Shown piece by piece: positions 33,885-46,317 of a stretch of 64,000 nt of DNA. Source of the DNA: Cristatella mucedo (Eukaryota; Bryozoa; Phylactolaemata; Cristatellidae). The stretch is taken from assembly GCA_009760855.2 (NCBI GenBank), contig WPIO01000014.1, positions 6,795,501 through 6,859,500 on the forward strand. The letters are read 5' to 3'. Position 1 is the stretch's first letter. Each line of letters starts with the position of its first letter. A program made the position numbers and the translations under genes. The notes under the pieces were generated by a model. The model was not told the origin of the DNA, searched no databases, and worked only from the letters and a program-made list of their open reading frames with translations.

Positions 33885-36730
33885 TTTTGACGACCGGACC
33901 ACCTCCATGCTCCTTTATTTAACTAGGCATTGGCATCGCCACGTCAGCGACCCCTCCTCCTGTCCCCTGGAGTAAAGACCATCCAATACAATTCCTCGGT
34001 CGAAAGCGAAAGTTTTCAGTTAAACGGAGGCGAGCTAAAAAAATAACGTAGAGCGTGTACGCGTGTGGGCGCACTGGCGAGACGCATACTTTGTGCGCGT
34101 GTGCGTACGCGCGCGCGTATGTGCATGATGCATGCAGCAATGTGCAGTATTGCATCGCATAGCAACGCAACGGGTGGATGTTTGCCGCCTACCTGAGCAA
34201 GTACCTGAAAGAGGGACAGCGAAGAAATTTCGCTCTCACTCGCCTACTGCCTTCGAGCACCTTGGCAATGCATTAGCTGTAGTGTTATTTTTTTACTTAA
34301 ATCGTGTCGATGTGCAAGCTTAGCGCGCACTTAGTTTTGCGGCTGTGTGCTGTTTCAGACAGCGATGCATGCAGATATCGTGCGACGTTTGGTGTATGTA
34401 ATGCGACTCTTTACCTGAAGAGGTAGAGACAGCTTTTTTGAGCTCATTCGCGTACTAGATCGCACGAAAATTCTTAGGATCTTGATTCTCTTAGAAGTCC
34501 AGTCCGGCGGCCACAAATGGTCGCCGGTCGTGCTGTGGTGGAATCCATCTCCTGGAGTTCCTAGCTCTAACTTTTAACGCGCTTTACTTCTCTGGACCAA
34601 TTTGAGACTGCAGTTAAGGATGCATTGAAAACTAGCAAAAAGTACAGGTAGCAATGCTATTTTTGTTATAGAGCTCAAGAATCTCGTTTGACGCCAGCTT
34701 TAATAATAATAACAATAACAATAACACATGTATATAGCATCCTCCGAGAAATAAAAATCTTTCGAGACACTTTATATATTCTGTAAAGGAGGCAAGTCAA
34801 TCCAGAAAGCAATGGCAACTCGGCACCTGTTTCCTTGGTAGCCTTTTCATGCCAACAGTCATTGCATGCGTCTGACAATACATTTTGTGGCTGAATAATT
34901 GACCCATATCCTGGGCAAACGCTCTTACGGATCGGCGAAACTCGGCTATACAGATAACACTTACCGCCTCAAAATATCTTTGGAAATTGTGACGCAATGA
35001 GCCACAATCAGCGCGTCGTGCGTGCGATCTGTGCACGCCATCGAACGCACTAAAACGATCTGGTCCGCGCTCCGCTTATTAGAGCGGTACAGTCGGCCCT
35101 CCGCCTCGCGCAAGTGCGTCCGAAGCTCTGTCGGAAAAGGGAGTTGTATGCCCACTGAGCGAAACCTTTGCCCGAACTTGGGGGCAGCTAAGGCGCGCGC
35201 GCGCGCACGCACATGCCCCGCATCCTTACGCTCAGTGCGGCGTCGCCTGCGCGCGGGCCGCCCGTAGTCGACCTTCAGGCGCACCTAGCCGCGAAATGCC
35301 TGCCGCCGGCACTACTCGCGGCGGCGCCCGGCGCTCCCAGCGAGTGCGTCGGCCCCCTCGCGCTCGTCGCCGGCGCCAGGCGTCCAGGCACTTCCCTTTT
35401 CACTGCACTCCGTTCGTGTTCACGGAAAACCTCATTCGGCTGCATGCTCGCTGCAGCTGCACCCGCTGCTGCTGCGGCGGCGGCGGCGGATCCGGACTTT
35501 CGCGGCGCCCTTCGGCTGCCTGTGCGTCTACTGACGCTTCCGGTGGCGGCTCGTCGAAACTCGTCCTCGACAGGCAGCCTAAGCGGGCGCTTGGCTCATC
35601 CCGCAGCTCAGCTGCCGCCGCCGCTGCGGCGTAGGCAGCGGCGGCGCAGCTGCACTCGGACACTCGCTTTCCTCGCGTCGCTCCCTCGATCGGCTGATCG
35701 AGGCTCATCGGCCGCAATGTAAGCGAGGCCGTTGAATCGGATACGTTTACTGCTATTTATTTCTTAGCTACTTGCTCCGTCGCGCGCGTACGCTGGCGAC
35801 GCGACTGGACGACGACGACGACGACCGCGTGCAGCGGCGCGCGCCCTGCAGATCCCACCGCCTTGGCCGCACACAATCGTGCCGGCTTTCGCTCGCAGCG
35901 TATCTCTAGGTTCGCGCGCGCCCAGTGACTCGCGCCGCGCGCGCTCGCCCGCGCCTCGGCCCGCGTTTAGTACAGCTTCCAACGGTCCAACGCCCGCAGC
36001 TGCTCGTTGCTCATTACCCTTTGCTAGCGGCCGTCAAACCGGACAGCGTTCAGCCTGCACCAACTAGCAGAAGACGGTGCGCAGTTTGACATTTTCCGAA
36101 ATCTTTTCGAGACTTCGTGCAAAGAGTCTTTCGCGCGAGCACCGCTATTTGTCGCTCCGTACTCCGAGGTTCGTTTCGGCAATAGCGCGCGGAGTTGCTC
36201 TAATAGTGCTGAGTCGCCGCTCAAAAGGCCTTCGCCAAGGCCGAAGCCCATGCGTGAGCCAGCGAGCGCGAATGCAACAGAAAAAAAAGACGTGACGCGT
36301 GACCAGCCCGCAATTAGCTCGCTCCGCGTGGTCGCCGAATGAGCTCCGGCCTATCCGAATATCAGGTGAATAGATGTGACGTAGGGTTTCAGCGAAGCTA
36401 CGCGCCCGCATCCAGGCAGCAGAGTCAGCACCAGCCTACGCATTTCTGGTGCCTTGAGGCAATTTGGCTGAGCGTGCACCCTGATTTTACACGAGCAAAC
36501 TGCGACAGTAGTACGGCGCTTCTACTCGGTCAATATTATTAGATGCTAGATTCTAATGAATTGTGCAGAAACCGATCTGCCTCGCCGGCTGTAAGCAACA
36601 GCGTTGCTACGCAAGTCAAATCTTGCCTCTCGTGCCGCGGAACGATGGTTTACAGCTTTGAATCACAGTTCAACGTTCAACTAGTAATGGGATTTAGAAA
36701 CTGCCGCAGTGGCCTAACAGCGCTTCACGG
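33885..36730. other. CpG-rich island around 35.0-36.3 kb with no recognised gene
   Basis: Contains alternating purine-pyrimidine CG/CA runs near 34108 and 35191 and Ala/Arg/Pro-rich ORFs on both strands. A minus-strand LINE-A tail lies at 34693-34770. No coding similarity found. Confidence 0.5.
34693..34770 (-). mobile_element. LINE-A tail fragment
   Basis: AATAATAATAACAATAACAA on the plus strand, followed by the complement of a decayed LINE-A tail. Confidence 0.45.
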
Positions 36731-36739
36731 TACTGATGT

Positions 36740-36905
36740 GCTTGAGTGAAGAGCGATTGTGTAGCGCCCTATGAGAACTTAATCAGGAATGACTGACTTA
36801 TATCCGTACGCCTCGCATACGCCGCCGCCGCCGCCACGGGCTCGAGCCCACGACCGTTGGTCGTTAAAGGCAAGCACTTTAAGACAGCATAGCAGGTGAC
36901 GAGCG
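36740..36905 (-). mobile_element. SINE-A copy with a GCC expansion
   Basis: On the minus strand: AAAGTGCTTGCCTTTAACGA, then GGTCGTGGGCTCGAGCCCGT (B box), a (GGC)n insert and the tail GATTAAGTTCTCATAGGGCG. Confidence 0.65.
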
Positions 36906-36909
36906 GACT

Positions 36910-37715
36910 GTGTCTCCTATCTCAAAGTAGGATTCTATTCTGTTGACGTATAACGTGCTGATTGATCCTCAATATACTCTTTTTTGCTCAATTGTTTCGG
37001 TTGCTGGTGCTCACTATGTTTGTGGCCCTGCCTCCCGTCTGTTTACGTAGCAATGCAAAGACTAGATCCCAATAGCAGCACCGAGGTCTGTCATGAGTCG
37101 TCGACGGTTGCAACGCGCGGCGATCGATGAACTCGGTCTGGCACAGTATTTCAGAGCGAAGCAGCTCGATTTGGGAAAGACCCATCTGTCCCCGAAACTT
37201 ACTGCGTTGAAACCAAATAGCCCCGGACACCTGGCTTGCTTGTAGTCGTGAAATGGGGTCGATAAATAGCGAGTAAGCCACGAGCCTTGCTGCCTGCCTG
37301 TACAGACGGCGAGTGCATTAAACAGAAAGCGCGGCCCGGCCATGGAAACCGCAGCAGCCTTGCTTGACCGGCCCGAACGTGCCGTCGCCGAGTCTGACAA
37401 GAGGAACTTCGAAGTTCCTCCCTCTGAGAGAACAACGTCGCAAAGGCTCCCCGAAGCCAAGCGTCAATTAATTATCAATTGATTCAGATTACGTATTCGC
37501 ACTATTATGCTCGTTATGTTTTGTCCGAGATTCTTTCTTTATAAGCCTGCTTAGGCTCTAAAAAAACGCCGATGGCACAGGATTGAAGTTGCAAGAGAGT
37601 ATTCTGAGTTATAGCCACCAACGTCGAAGAAGAGTCTATCGACCTTGATCACTGTATGCAGCTCCCGCCGACGCCAAAGGATCTAACGACCGAGGACGCT
37701 ATTTTAGACGGCCAG
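36910..37715. other. Unassigned intergenic DNA
   Basis: Nothing recognised. Minus-strand ORFs of up to 132 aa show no motif. Confidence 0.45.
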
Positions 37716-37719
37716 ACCC

Positions 37720-38512
37720 ACAAAGTATCTTTCAGCTGCATAACATTGCTGGAATTCGGGCCTGCTTAGACAGGGATGTTACATCTAAATTGGTCCATGC
37801 ATTCATCACGACCCGTCTCGACTTCTGTAACTCGCTGCTTGATGGCCTACCGGTCTGTGCACTCAGGCGTTTACAGTTGGTGCAAAACTCTGCAGCTAGG
37901 CTTGTCTATCGTGAGCGTCGCAGTTGCCGCATCGCACCACCTCTCGCTGACCTGTACTCGCTCTCAGTCAACCAATGCATTAACTTCAAGGTTGTTTCGC
38001 TCACTTTTAGGTCTCTTCATTATTTGGCTCCAGCCTACCAGTCAGATCTACTCACCCACCAGGCTAAGCATAGTTCCGCCCGCTTTTCGGAATCCAACTG
38101 TTTACCTATACCTCGTACAAATCTCAAATTCTCTGGAGATCATGCATTTAGTTCGTATGATCCCAAAGCCTGGAAATCACTCCAGGCTTTCGTCACGACA
38201 TCACCTGACTTGACGGCGTTTAAAAAGAAACTAAAAATGGATCTATTTATAGTAGCATTTAGTGGGTCCATGCGATCCGCCCTCTATGTGCTTATGAGCA
38301 CTGAGACTATTGAATGCTGCCACTGACCGCACTTGCACGCTGACCCTGTGCATGTCACCTTTTATCGTGTTGTTTCTGTTGTTTATTGAGCCCGCTACCT
38401 CTAACTGCTCGATCGCGATCGTGCTTCCTTTGCAGAACATATAAAGTGCCTTGAAAGGGATCGAGTTCCCTGAGGGCGCTGCATCAAATGTATTATTATA
38501 ATTGTTGTTATA
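37720..38512 (+). mobile_element. LINE-A copy with open C-terminal frame
   Basis: Truncated at FQLHNIAGIRACLD. It then reads without a stop through RLDFCNSLLDGLPVC, LQLVQNSAARLVYRE, the region homologous to LHWLPV (here LYSLSV) and KAWKSLQ to codons past the usual end, because the family stop TGA has become CGA. The 3' UTR and an ATT-rich tail follow. It lacks the RT core and the endonuclease. Confidence 0.85.
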
Positions 38513-38780
38513 AGTAAAAGCTCGCCCGTTGGCAGACGCTATAACAATCACTACATCGCTAGGACGGCTGCTCGGTCGGACCTGCTGCTGGCCGATCGGA
38601 AGCGATGGGCACATTAAGGAACCACCCGTCAAGCTGCCGCGTCAATTTCTCTATTCATTCTGATCAGCTGCACCTCAAAGGCCGTCGATGCGATCTGCGC
38701 GGAGCAGCGTACACCACATCCCAGCGAAACTTCTTAGAGGGGTAGCGGCGCAGTCGCCTGGGTTGCCTCCTGCTCGTATG

Positions 38781-38975
38781 CCCACGACCAACACCAACGA
38801 GGAAGTCATGTCTTAATTCCACTTTAGGAGCGACCGCCGAGTTCGTGTCAAGTAAGCGCTAACGTTGCGTCGGACGGTTTCATCGATTGCCGGTCTAGCT
38901 TCGCCTACACGAAAATCTGCGGCTCTTGCGGCCACTTCCCCGGTGAAAATCCATACTCCGCCGCTGCCCGTACCG
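38781..38975 (+). repeat. Diverged dispersed repeat, copy 1
   Basis: Shares CACCAACGA-GAA, TTAATT-CACT, CCGAGTTCGTGTC and CGCCTACA-GAAAATCTG-G in the same order and spacing with 40788-41015. Unknown family, non-coding as far as I can tell. Confidence 0.6.
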
Positions 38976-38979
38976 TTAA

Positions 38980-40315
38980 CTCGGCGTTGCATTGTATGCA
39001 CTATGCCGTTGCATATTCTTGGTGCATGTATGCTCGACCTGGGAATGTTTGAGGAGCCAGATATGCTTTGAATCCGGCTGTAACTAATTTGCCCACTTAA
39101 AGCTGCAACAAAGAAGGTTTGGGCAAATGCAAAGAGTTAAATTTGCCTCATTTGTATTGTGGCCTTAGAGCCTTAGCGGCAATCGCATTGTTTATCTCTT
39201 GCATGTACATTGAATGTGAACGGTCCGGAAGCTGCATGCGACACGGTATAAGCACCGTACTTCAGAGTTTTCCCTGCGATTTGGTGCTACACGCGTCGCC
39301 CATCTCTCAGGCCGCATGCAATACTTTGAAATTAGCGAGAATGAAATACTTACGACAGTCATTCGACTCAAATTTTGCGACACGCACAGAGCCCGACTAG
39401 CAGAGTTCCCGAGACCCTCGTCAGCAACTCATGTCGGAGTAATGGAAAGTTATAACAACAACAATAATAGTAATGGAAGTCGGAATGAAGCAAATGCAAA
39501 GTTTCGTGCTAAGCAATGCCGCTGCTGAAGTCCGGCGCTCTTTCAGCCGAGAGATTGTGGAGGCAACTTATGACGCCCGACCGGCGCTACCGGCGGAGAA
39601 GCTTTGCCAGCGGGGTCGAGCACTTATGCTCACACTTGCGGCACTTGGTTATACGGGCGCAAATGCAACGCGCACTACTGCAACGCAGTTTTCGGCGAAT
39701 GTGACTTTGCCGCAACTTCCGGTACCCGTCGAATGTTTGCATTCTAGACAGGTACTTCCCGTTTATAGGGCGAAAGTGGAGGAGAGTCGGACTTTTCGTG
39801 GGCGCGAGCGTGCGGCTCGTCTCTCGGTTAAATACCGAACCGAGGCCGTACTGTTAGCTGCGTATGCAGAATTGCAGTCGTTGAAGCGAGAGGCCGAAGT
39901 TCCGAGTCGGCTCTTTCCCGGCTCGAGTCCCGATTCGACACCAGCCTGCCGTCGGCGGAAATGCGACTGCTGGGCGAGAAAAATACTGGGGTGAAAGGTG
40001 TCGGCACGCTTCCATGCAGCTGTAAGCGTAGGTTCGCCAGCAGACAGTCTATTTAATAGAGGATCTTCAAATCTCTCAAGATCTAGCCAAGGCCTCAGGC
40101 CTTAAGCGATCGGAGAGCTGCTAAGGCAGAGCGCTCTAGTTGGCAGCATGGCTTCGAAGTTTGCGAAGCAAACTAGATCGCCGAGAGCAGAGAGTAGCTA
40201 GTCGACCTCCATGGTAGTCGCTCGTCGGGCCCTCTTAATAAACTTGCTTGTTTGCTCAACACCGTGGAGACGTTTGCAATCATAGTCGAGCAAAAATAAC
40301 TGAATGGCATCGATG
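38980..40315. other. Unassigned DNA including an ORF at 39473-39994
   Basis: The plus-strand ORF of 173 codons at 39473-39994 is the longest here that is not low-complexity (it contains SFSREIVEATYDARPALP). I see no domain, no upstream promoter and no neighbour that would support it, so I do not call it a gene. An (AAC/AAT)n run precedes it at 39452. Confidence 0.3.
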
Positions 40316-40317
40316 CG

Positions 40318-40470
40318 TAATTCATTTGCATAGTAGCGCAAGAGAACTTAATCTCTTTTCAGGCGCTTCACAAATGCCACGGGGCTCGACCGCAAGACCT
40401 CAGTCATTAAATACATTCTCCTCGGTCGGGCGAGCACCTTAAACGCTGGGCCAAACCAGCGTGACATGGC
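40318..40470 (-). mobile_element. SINE-A full-length copy
   Basis: On the minus strand: GCTGGTTTGGCCCAGCGTTT, AAGGTGCTCGCCCGACCGAG, a decayed B box (GCGGTCGAGCCCCGTGGC), GTGAAGCGCCTGAAAAGAGA and TTAAGTTCTCTTGCGC. With the 4.4 kb copy it defines both ends of the family. Confidence 0.75.
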
Positions 40471-40787
40471 GCCATGTTTATAGCTGTTGTCGGAAGTAGC
40501 ATCCCGCTGGGAGCCATCGGCATAATGACGTGGCTAACATGAGCCATTTTAAAACCAGAACTTATTGCGACCCGCCCTGATTCAAGGCATCAGTCGATGC
40601 CGAGACGATGCTGTGCGCGATAGACGCTGACCAGCTGTTCCGATGCAGAGGTTTCAATGGCGCGTTTGTATCTCCAGCAATTTTCTTGGCGAGAAAATCG
40701 TGGCACTCGACAGTAGCGAACCCAGGGGTCAAGGGCATTGGCCTCCCTTCAGCGGTGCAGCAAGCTGGGCCATCCCCTATTTCTACG

Positions 40788-41015
40788 TCCAGCGACTGTC
40801 ACCAACGAAGAAAGTGTACGCTTTAATTTCACTCAACGAGCAACTTCCGAGTTCGTGTCGAATGAACACGTTGAGATTGTTCGCTCTACTTGTTTAGTGA
40901 TTAAGGGTCTGGCCCGCCTACATGAAAATCTGGTGCCGGTCTTGCCCACTAATAAACGTTTTGCCGGTCTTGTCCGCCTCGATACAGCTGCTCGCTCCGC
41001 CGCTGGCCACTTGAG
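40788..41015 (+). repeat. Diverged dispersed repeat, copy 2
   Basis: Counterpart of 38781-38975. Both copies lie in direct orientation about 2 kb apart. Confidence 0.6.
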
Positions 41016-41344
41016 ATAAGAAAGATGCGCAAGGACGCAGCAGCGTCTCTGGCGATGGCAGCATTTCTGCTGACGCGAAAGCCCTGCAGCACCTGTTTGT
41101 TCCTCAGCCGTTGCTACGGCCCACACATCCCATCGCCCAGGTGGGCCCGGATTAGCTCACGGTAACCTGGGTTATTCCAGGTAAGGCGGGTAAGGCAGCT
41201 TAAGCGGACAGTCAGCCGCTCTCGAGAGTCTGTGCTGGTGTGCTTGCGATGACAGCTCGGTAGCAAAGCCGGCTCCTGCGCAGGTTTTCTGTTGACACTG
41301 CGGACGTTATCTCCAACAGCATTGACACGCCTCCCTGGCAGCGA

Positions 41345-41420
41345 ACGCGAATCGCCTAGAAAGAGGTCTAGTTCTAAGAGCGAGCACTACGATTGTCTCA
41401 TCGCTACTATTTTGTTGTTA
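41345..41420 (+). mobile_element. LINE-A tail scrap
   Basis: CGCCTAGAAAGAGGTCTAGT, then TTCTAAGAGCGAGC and a TATTTTGTTGTTATT end. Decayed. Confidence 0.4.
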
Positions 41421-42005
41421 TTAACACTTTGAATGGCGTTGCAATTGTGAGATCAGAGACGCGACTTGCATCTGGCCCTAGGTCAGGGGAACTCGATTAC
41501 TGTTTTCGTCGAGCAAACGAACAGCTCGGAGTGCCAGAGCAAGCTCTCACGGTCTCTTCCTTTGTTTTCTGTCACTGGCTCTGTTCTGGCGTACCTCCTC
41601 TGTCCACACCTGCCTAGACCAGTCCGAGCCCTGTTAGCGTGGCTCTAGCCTCTCACAGCTCTGCCTTGATGGCAGGCTAACCTACTTGCCAAGGCTGCTT
41701 GCTTCGTGTGTGCTTGCTGCACAGCAGCAGCAGCCTTGAGCGGCACCACGTAGTGTTGCCCTGTAGACTGCTTGTCACTCATGAATTTGAGCGGCACTCG
41801 CGGCCACTTGTGGATTATGTCAACACTGAGTCTCGACGACAGTGAGGTCGATCGATTGGCACCTACAGTATGACCAGGTGGTCCACCAGTGCACTTGGCA
41901 GTTGGGATAAAACAGCAATGTGAAGAGCTTGGAAAATACCATCGCCGCCAAACTTGCAGTATCAGATGAATGCATCCTCACACTTTCAATGCTTAATCTT
42001 TACTA
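41421..42005. other. Unassigned intergenic DNA
   Basis: No feature recognised. Confidence 0.5.
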
Positions 42006-42009
42006 TTAA

Positions 42010-44192
42010 GCTAAGGCTTGAAAAAGCGTCCAAAAGATAGGGATTGAGTGTCAATCGAAAGGCATGCGAGGACCACCGTAGATCGTACCAATCGATCCTA
42101 GCAAAGGTCAAAACTAGCTTCTATAAAAACATTGTTGAATCACAGATGCAATATTAAAAAATGCTGATGTCGAGTATCAACCATCTCTTCAACCGCTCCC
42201 AGGTTAGTTTCTTACCTAGTGATCCCTGCGATGATCTAGCTGATCGCTTCTCTAGCTTCTTTGTCAGCAAGATATACAAAATCAGGGAGTCGAATCCTTA
42301 GGAAGACAGCATCCCACCTGGAATGCTGTCCCTCAATTCCATGCAGCACCTCAATGTCTACATTCAAGCAGGTCGCTAGTGACCTCGTCCTGAAGATCAC
42401 ATCCCAATCAAAAAAGACGTTCGCCTTTTTTTCGCCTCGCCCTTTAGACCCTATTCACACTGTCCTACTTCTACGATGCATTGATCTGCTGCTGCCATGC
42501 ATAACCAACATCATAAATATGTCATTAGCCTCAGTTCATAATCTGGCATCTTTCAAAATGCGGTAATCAGGCCACTACTCAAGAAAGCGACACTAGACTA
42601 AGAGAACGCGAGCAACTTCCGCCCAGTCTTCCTTTTACGGTTAATATCAAAGACCCTGGATCGAGTCGTGGCAGACCAGCTGAACTCATATATTGAAACT
42701 TCAAACCTTGCTAGTAAGTTCCAGTCTGGTTTTAGAGCTAATCATTCCACAGAGTCAGCATTACTTAGGGTGTACAACGACCTACTTAGGCATGCAGATA
42801 GAGGTAGAGTATTTCTGCTTGTTTTGCTTGATCTTTCGGCAGCTTTTGATACTATTGATCACCAAATCGTTCTTGAGCGCCTCTCGTCTCGCCTGAGCAT
42901 TGCTGGCACTGCTCTGCAATGGTCCAACCCTTTATCAGTGGAAGACTTCAGAGCATTGACGTGAATAGACAAAGATCATTTGAGGCACCTCTGAGATATG
43001 GGGTACCTCAGGGCTTCGAATTTGGTCCGGTTCTTTTCACTGTTTATACTCTCCCTTTTGCTGATGTGGTTGCCAAGCACAATCTAGGCTTTCATTTGTA
43101 TGCGGATGACACTCATTTGTAACTTTGCTTTGATCCCTCCCAGCCTTCGAGCACCTCAAATTCTCTCAACTTACTTGCTGCATGTATTGATGACATCCGC
43201 ACATGGATGGCAGCAAATTTTCTAAAACTAAACGATGATAAAACTAACTTACTAGTTATGGGCAAACCCAGAGTGATTTAGAAATTGGAAAGACTAACGC
43301 TCAAAATCGGCTCTGTCAGCATACCTCTGTTACATCTGCACGTAATCTATATGTCATGTTCCAAAGTGACCTTTCGTTAGGCGACTACATAAGCTCCACG
43401 GTCAAGTCTGCCTACTTTCAGCTACACACCATTGCTAATATTTGGGCTTGTTTAGATAGGTATACCACATCTAAGTTGGTCCATGCATTTCCGACATCTT
43501 GTCTTGATTTCTGTAACTCTACTTGCTGGTCTACCGCCCTGTGCAATCAGGCGCTAACTGCTGGTGCACAACTCTGCAGCTAGGCTTGTCTGTCGTGAGC
43601 GTCGAAGTTGCCACATCTCACCACTTCTCGCTGATCTGTATTGGCTCCCAGTCAAGCAATGCATTTACTTCAAGATTTCATCGCTCACTTATAGGTCATT
43701 TCATTCTTTGGCTCCAGCCTACCTATCGGATCTATTTCGCCACCAGGCTAAGCATCGTACTTACTACATTTCGGAATTGAACTGTTTACCTAAACCTCGT
43801 ATAACCCTCAAATTCTTTGGAGACCATGCCTTTAGTTCGCATGCTTCTAAAGCCTGGAACTCATTCCCGACTTGCGTCACGACATCTCTGACTTGACCAC
43901 GTTTAAAAAGGAATTTGAAACGCACCTACTTATGACAGCAGTTAGTGGGCTCATGCGATTAGTCTTTACGTGCTTATTCGTGCTTTGGTTTTTGGCTGCC
44001 ACTAACCATACTTGCATGCTGGCCCTGTGCATGTCGCCCCTGACCACATTATTCTTGTTGTTTATTGAGCATGCTACTACTAACCATTCGATCGTGCTTC
44101 CTTTGCAGCGAATGTAAAGCGCCTAGAAACTAGAGATTGAGTTATCTCGGAGGGCGCTTTATCGAGTGTGCGTTATTGTTATCATTTTCTTC
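42010..44192 (+). mobile_element. LINE-A long copy with RT core, frameshifted
   Basis: It starts in the linker before the RT (CAAAGG-linker, MLMSSINHLFNRSQ-like codons). The palm follows: RLISKTLDRVVADQLN, FQSGFRANHSTESALLRVYN, LVLLDLSAAFDTIDHQ with a catalytic Asp, and YADDTHL (about 43098-43120). The C-terminal block ends with KAWNSFP and the usual 3' UTR and tail. Frames shift at about 42945 and around 43550, and stops occur. The product would be the reverse transcriptase of an L2/CR1-like LINE. It lacks the endonuclease region, so it is not autonomous. Confidence 0.9.
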
Positions 44193-44194
44193 CT

Positions 44195-44830
44195 GTATTA
44201 CATACGAATTGACTGGGCTAAATGAGTGACTTTGATAATAGTATTAATAGTAACAATAATAACAGTAATAATATCAAAGCGAAACTCTGACCGAAAGACC
44301 CAACAGACTAGCTTCTGCGGTCAGGTGCATAGGTAACTCTATCTAGTCCTCGCAGTCTTTGATCCAGACAAATGGAATCGTCCTTCGTGCGCCTGCATGT
44401 TCTGTAATTGAGCATCGTATGACTACCCAATTTATATGCTTTCTTCTCAGCAATTTTTTAAATGACTAGAAAGGGATTTTATTGTCGCGGGTCGCTCGGT
44501 AAATCACTTAGAACTTTCACTGTTCTTTTTTTTCTATGCCGTGTAATACAATTTTTCCCTCGGTAGCAATGTGTTTTTTTCTAATTGCTTACGTCTCAGT
44601 ACTGTAGAAAATGGAAATTGTTCTCTAAAAACTTTGCCCTTGTGACCACGACCATCAACTTGAGATTAAGTAATCTCCTATGAGAAAACCAACAAATTTG
44701 AATCGTGCGATTCACCTTTATTCAGAGAGAACAACAAATGAATAAGAATCTAACAACTATTTATTCTGACGTCATGAAAAAAGGTAACTCAACAAGGTTC
44801 AGAAATAAATAGGCGAGATAGGTTTTCGGC
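44195..44830. other. AT-rich DNA with an AAT-rich run
   Basis: An interrupted (AAT)n run lies at 44233-44275. TTTATT hexamers near 44717 and 44758 read AATAAA on the minus strand and could have served the relic to the right. Confidence 0.4.
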
Positions 44831-44835
44831 TATAC

Positions 44836-45985
44836 TCAAAATTGCTCTCTCAAAAAAGTCTCCGAACATGTTTTCACATCATGTTTTCCTTTATGCTGTC
44901 CTTGTAAACGCCGTTCAAAGTCCTGTATATCCCGGCGAAAGCGCTCTCTCGTCTTTCTCCTTTCAGTAAGCACGGGCATTTTTTTGAATTTGTCATGATT
45001 AGCATCAAGGATGTGGACTAAAAGGAACATTGTGCCTCCCATTTCGGGATCGTTCCGTATACGACGAGTCTGAACCGTGTCCTCATAGTTTTCAGCCGCC
45101 TCGCGATCGTGCTCAGCAGCCGCCGCTATGAACACTGCGACGAAATTGCTCTAAGGCACTTCTCCTACCTGACCGGCTGCTTGGCGAATTCGTCACACTC
45201 CGTCATCTTTCGTGCGTGCGGTCCAATGAAAAAAACCAGCTTCGACCTTTGCCTACAGACAGCTGTGCAGGGACGTTTTACAGTCGATTGAAAACTGCTG
45301 TTGCGCAGCAGCCAAGACCAGTGACAGATTGCACAATGAGGCCTTATTATACCAGCCTCCCTGCTTAGGGTCTACCAGCGGCTCCCGATCGACGTTTTTC
45401 TTCATAAAACTTTGTAGGCGATTGTATCCGTTTCTTGATAGTGCGCCTCCGTTAGTGGCTGTCCCGCTGGGCAAAGAAAGCAAGGAAAATGCCGTGAAAC
45501 TTCGCGAAACCGCCACCTCCGAGGCCTAATAATTAGGAATGACTCGATTTTGAAGTCGCCAATAGCCTCCCAAGCACGGTTCTCATGGTTCAAGTAATTC
45601 AGTAGCATCCTGAGCCCGGTCTCTCCTATTTGAGGTGCGCAGAGTGAGCCTCGGGGAGAGACGGGTACTTGTTCCAGTTATGAAGCAGAACTGCATTTAG
45701 GTTTATGGAATCGCTGTCTATCGACAGGAGCCATTTCCTCGGGTTGCGAGTGGTTCCTATAACCTCGAATTAAACGGCCACATTGTTGGAGAAGCGCAGC
45801 CCATCGTTCTGACTGAAGACTTTGTAAAAAAAAAATAGCTGAGCTGTTCTGAGCTTTTGTTTTCAAGCGTTGATACAACAAGTTGCAATTCTTGAGCCCA
45901 GATACGAGGAGAAGCGCCACAGTGAGACTCCCAGTGAGACCTCTTACGACATTGTGCAGATCTCTTTTTGGGAAGGGTAGCTGAC
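44836..45985 (-). pseudogene. Broken member of a widespread uncharacterised invertebrate protein family
   Basis: On the minus strand, successive blocks in different frames line up in order with a family I know from many arthropod and hydrozoan 'uncharacterized protein' paralogues. The blocks are DLHNVVRGL...LLLVSGLKNCNLL; then NAVLLHNWNKYPSLPEAHSA; then LLNYLNHENRAWEAIGDFKI; HFPCFLCPAG; REPLVDPKQ; KLVFFIGPHARKM; and finally LLVHILDANHDKFKK, RFRRDIQDFERRLQGQHKG. In intact members the matching motifs are AVLLHNGN-PSIP, IGDFK-FLMGLQ, FPCFLC-WDSR, PLVDPKK, GIFVGPQIK and HILD-HLDKF-QGERFHQD-DFE-RYQGQ. At least four frameshifts and one stop (after AHLK) break it. No introns are needed. Its multi-copy, intronless habit elsewhere suggests a transposon origin, which is an inference. 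Function is unknown. Confidence 0.75.
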
Positions 45986-46317
45986 TCGATCCGGCCGCGC
46001 GTTTGAAATTCTGGATCGACGGATCGACAGTTTCACGTTCAGAAGGATGCGCTATACAGAACTAACAGCTCCCGGACAGTTCAGTCGATTCCCGCCAAAT
46101 TCTCGCCATAGCTAACTTAGTAGTTATCTTTTCTCTCGTGAACCAGACTGAAAATGTCAGAATTACACAAATTAAGAAACGATATTTCATGCATTCTCTA
46201 AACAGCTAAGGAAAACGTCCATTTAGTGAGCAGCAATTGTTCGCCTTACCTTCAAGCGTTCTGTTTTAGTGTTCGCATGTGAAATAGTAGAACACGATTT
46301 CCCTGAGTATCTTTTCG

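Noticed and set aside
35213-35722. 169-aa plus-strand ORF in the CpG island
   Set aside because: Ala/Leu/Arg-rich, overlapped by a 105-aa minus ORF, with no motif or splice context.
39473-39994. 173-aa plus-strand ORF
   Set aside because: Longest ordinary ORF of the region, but it has no recognisable domain, homologue or flanking signal, so it is described only within the surrounding stretch.
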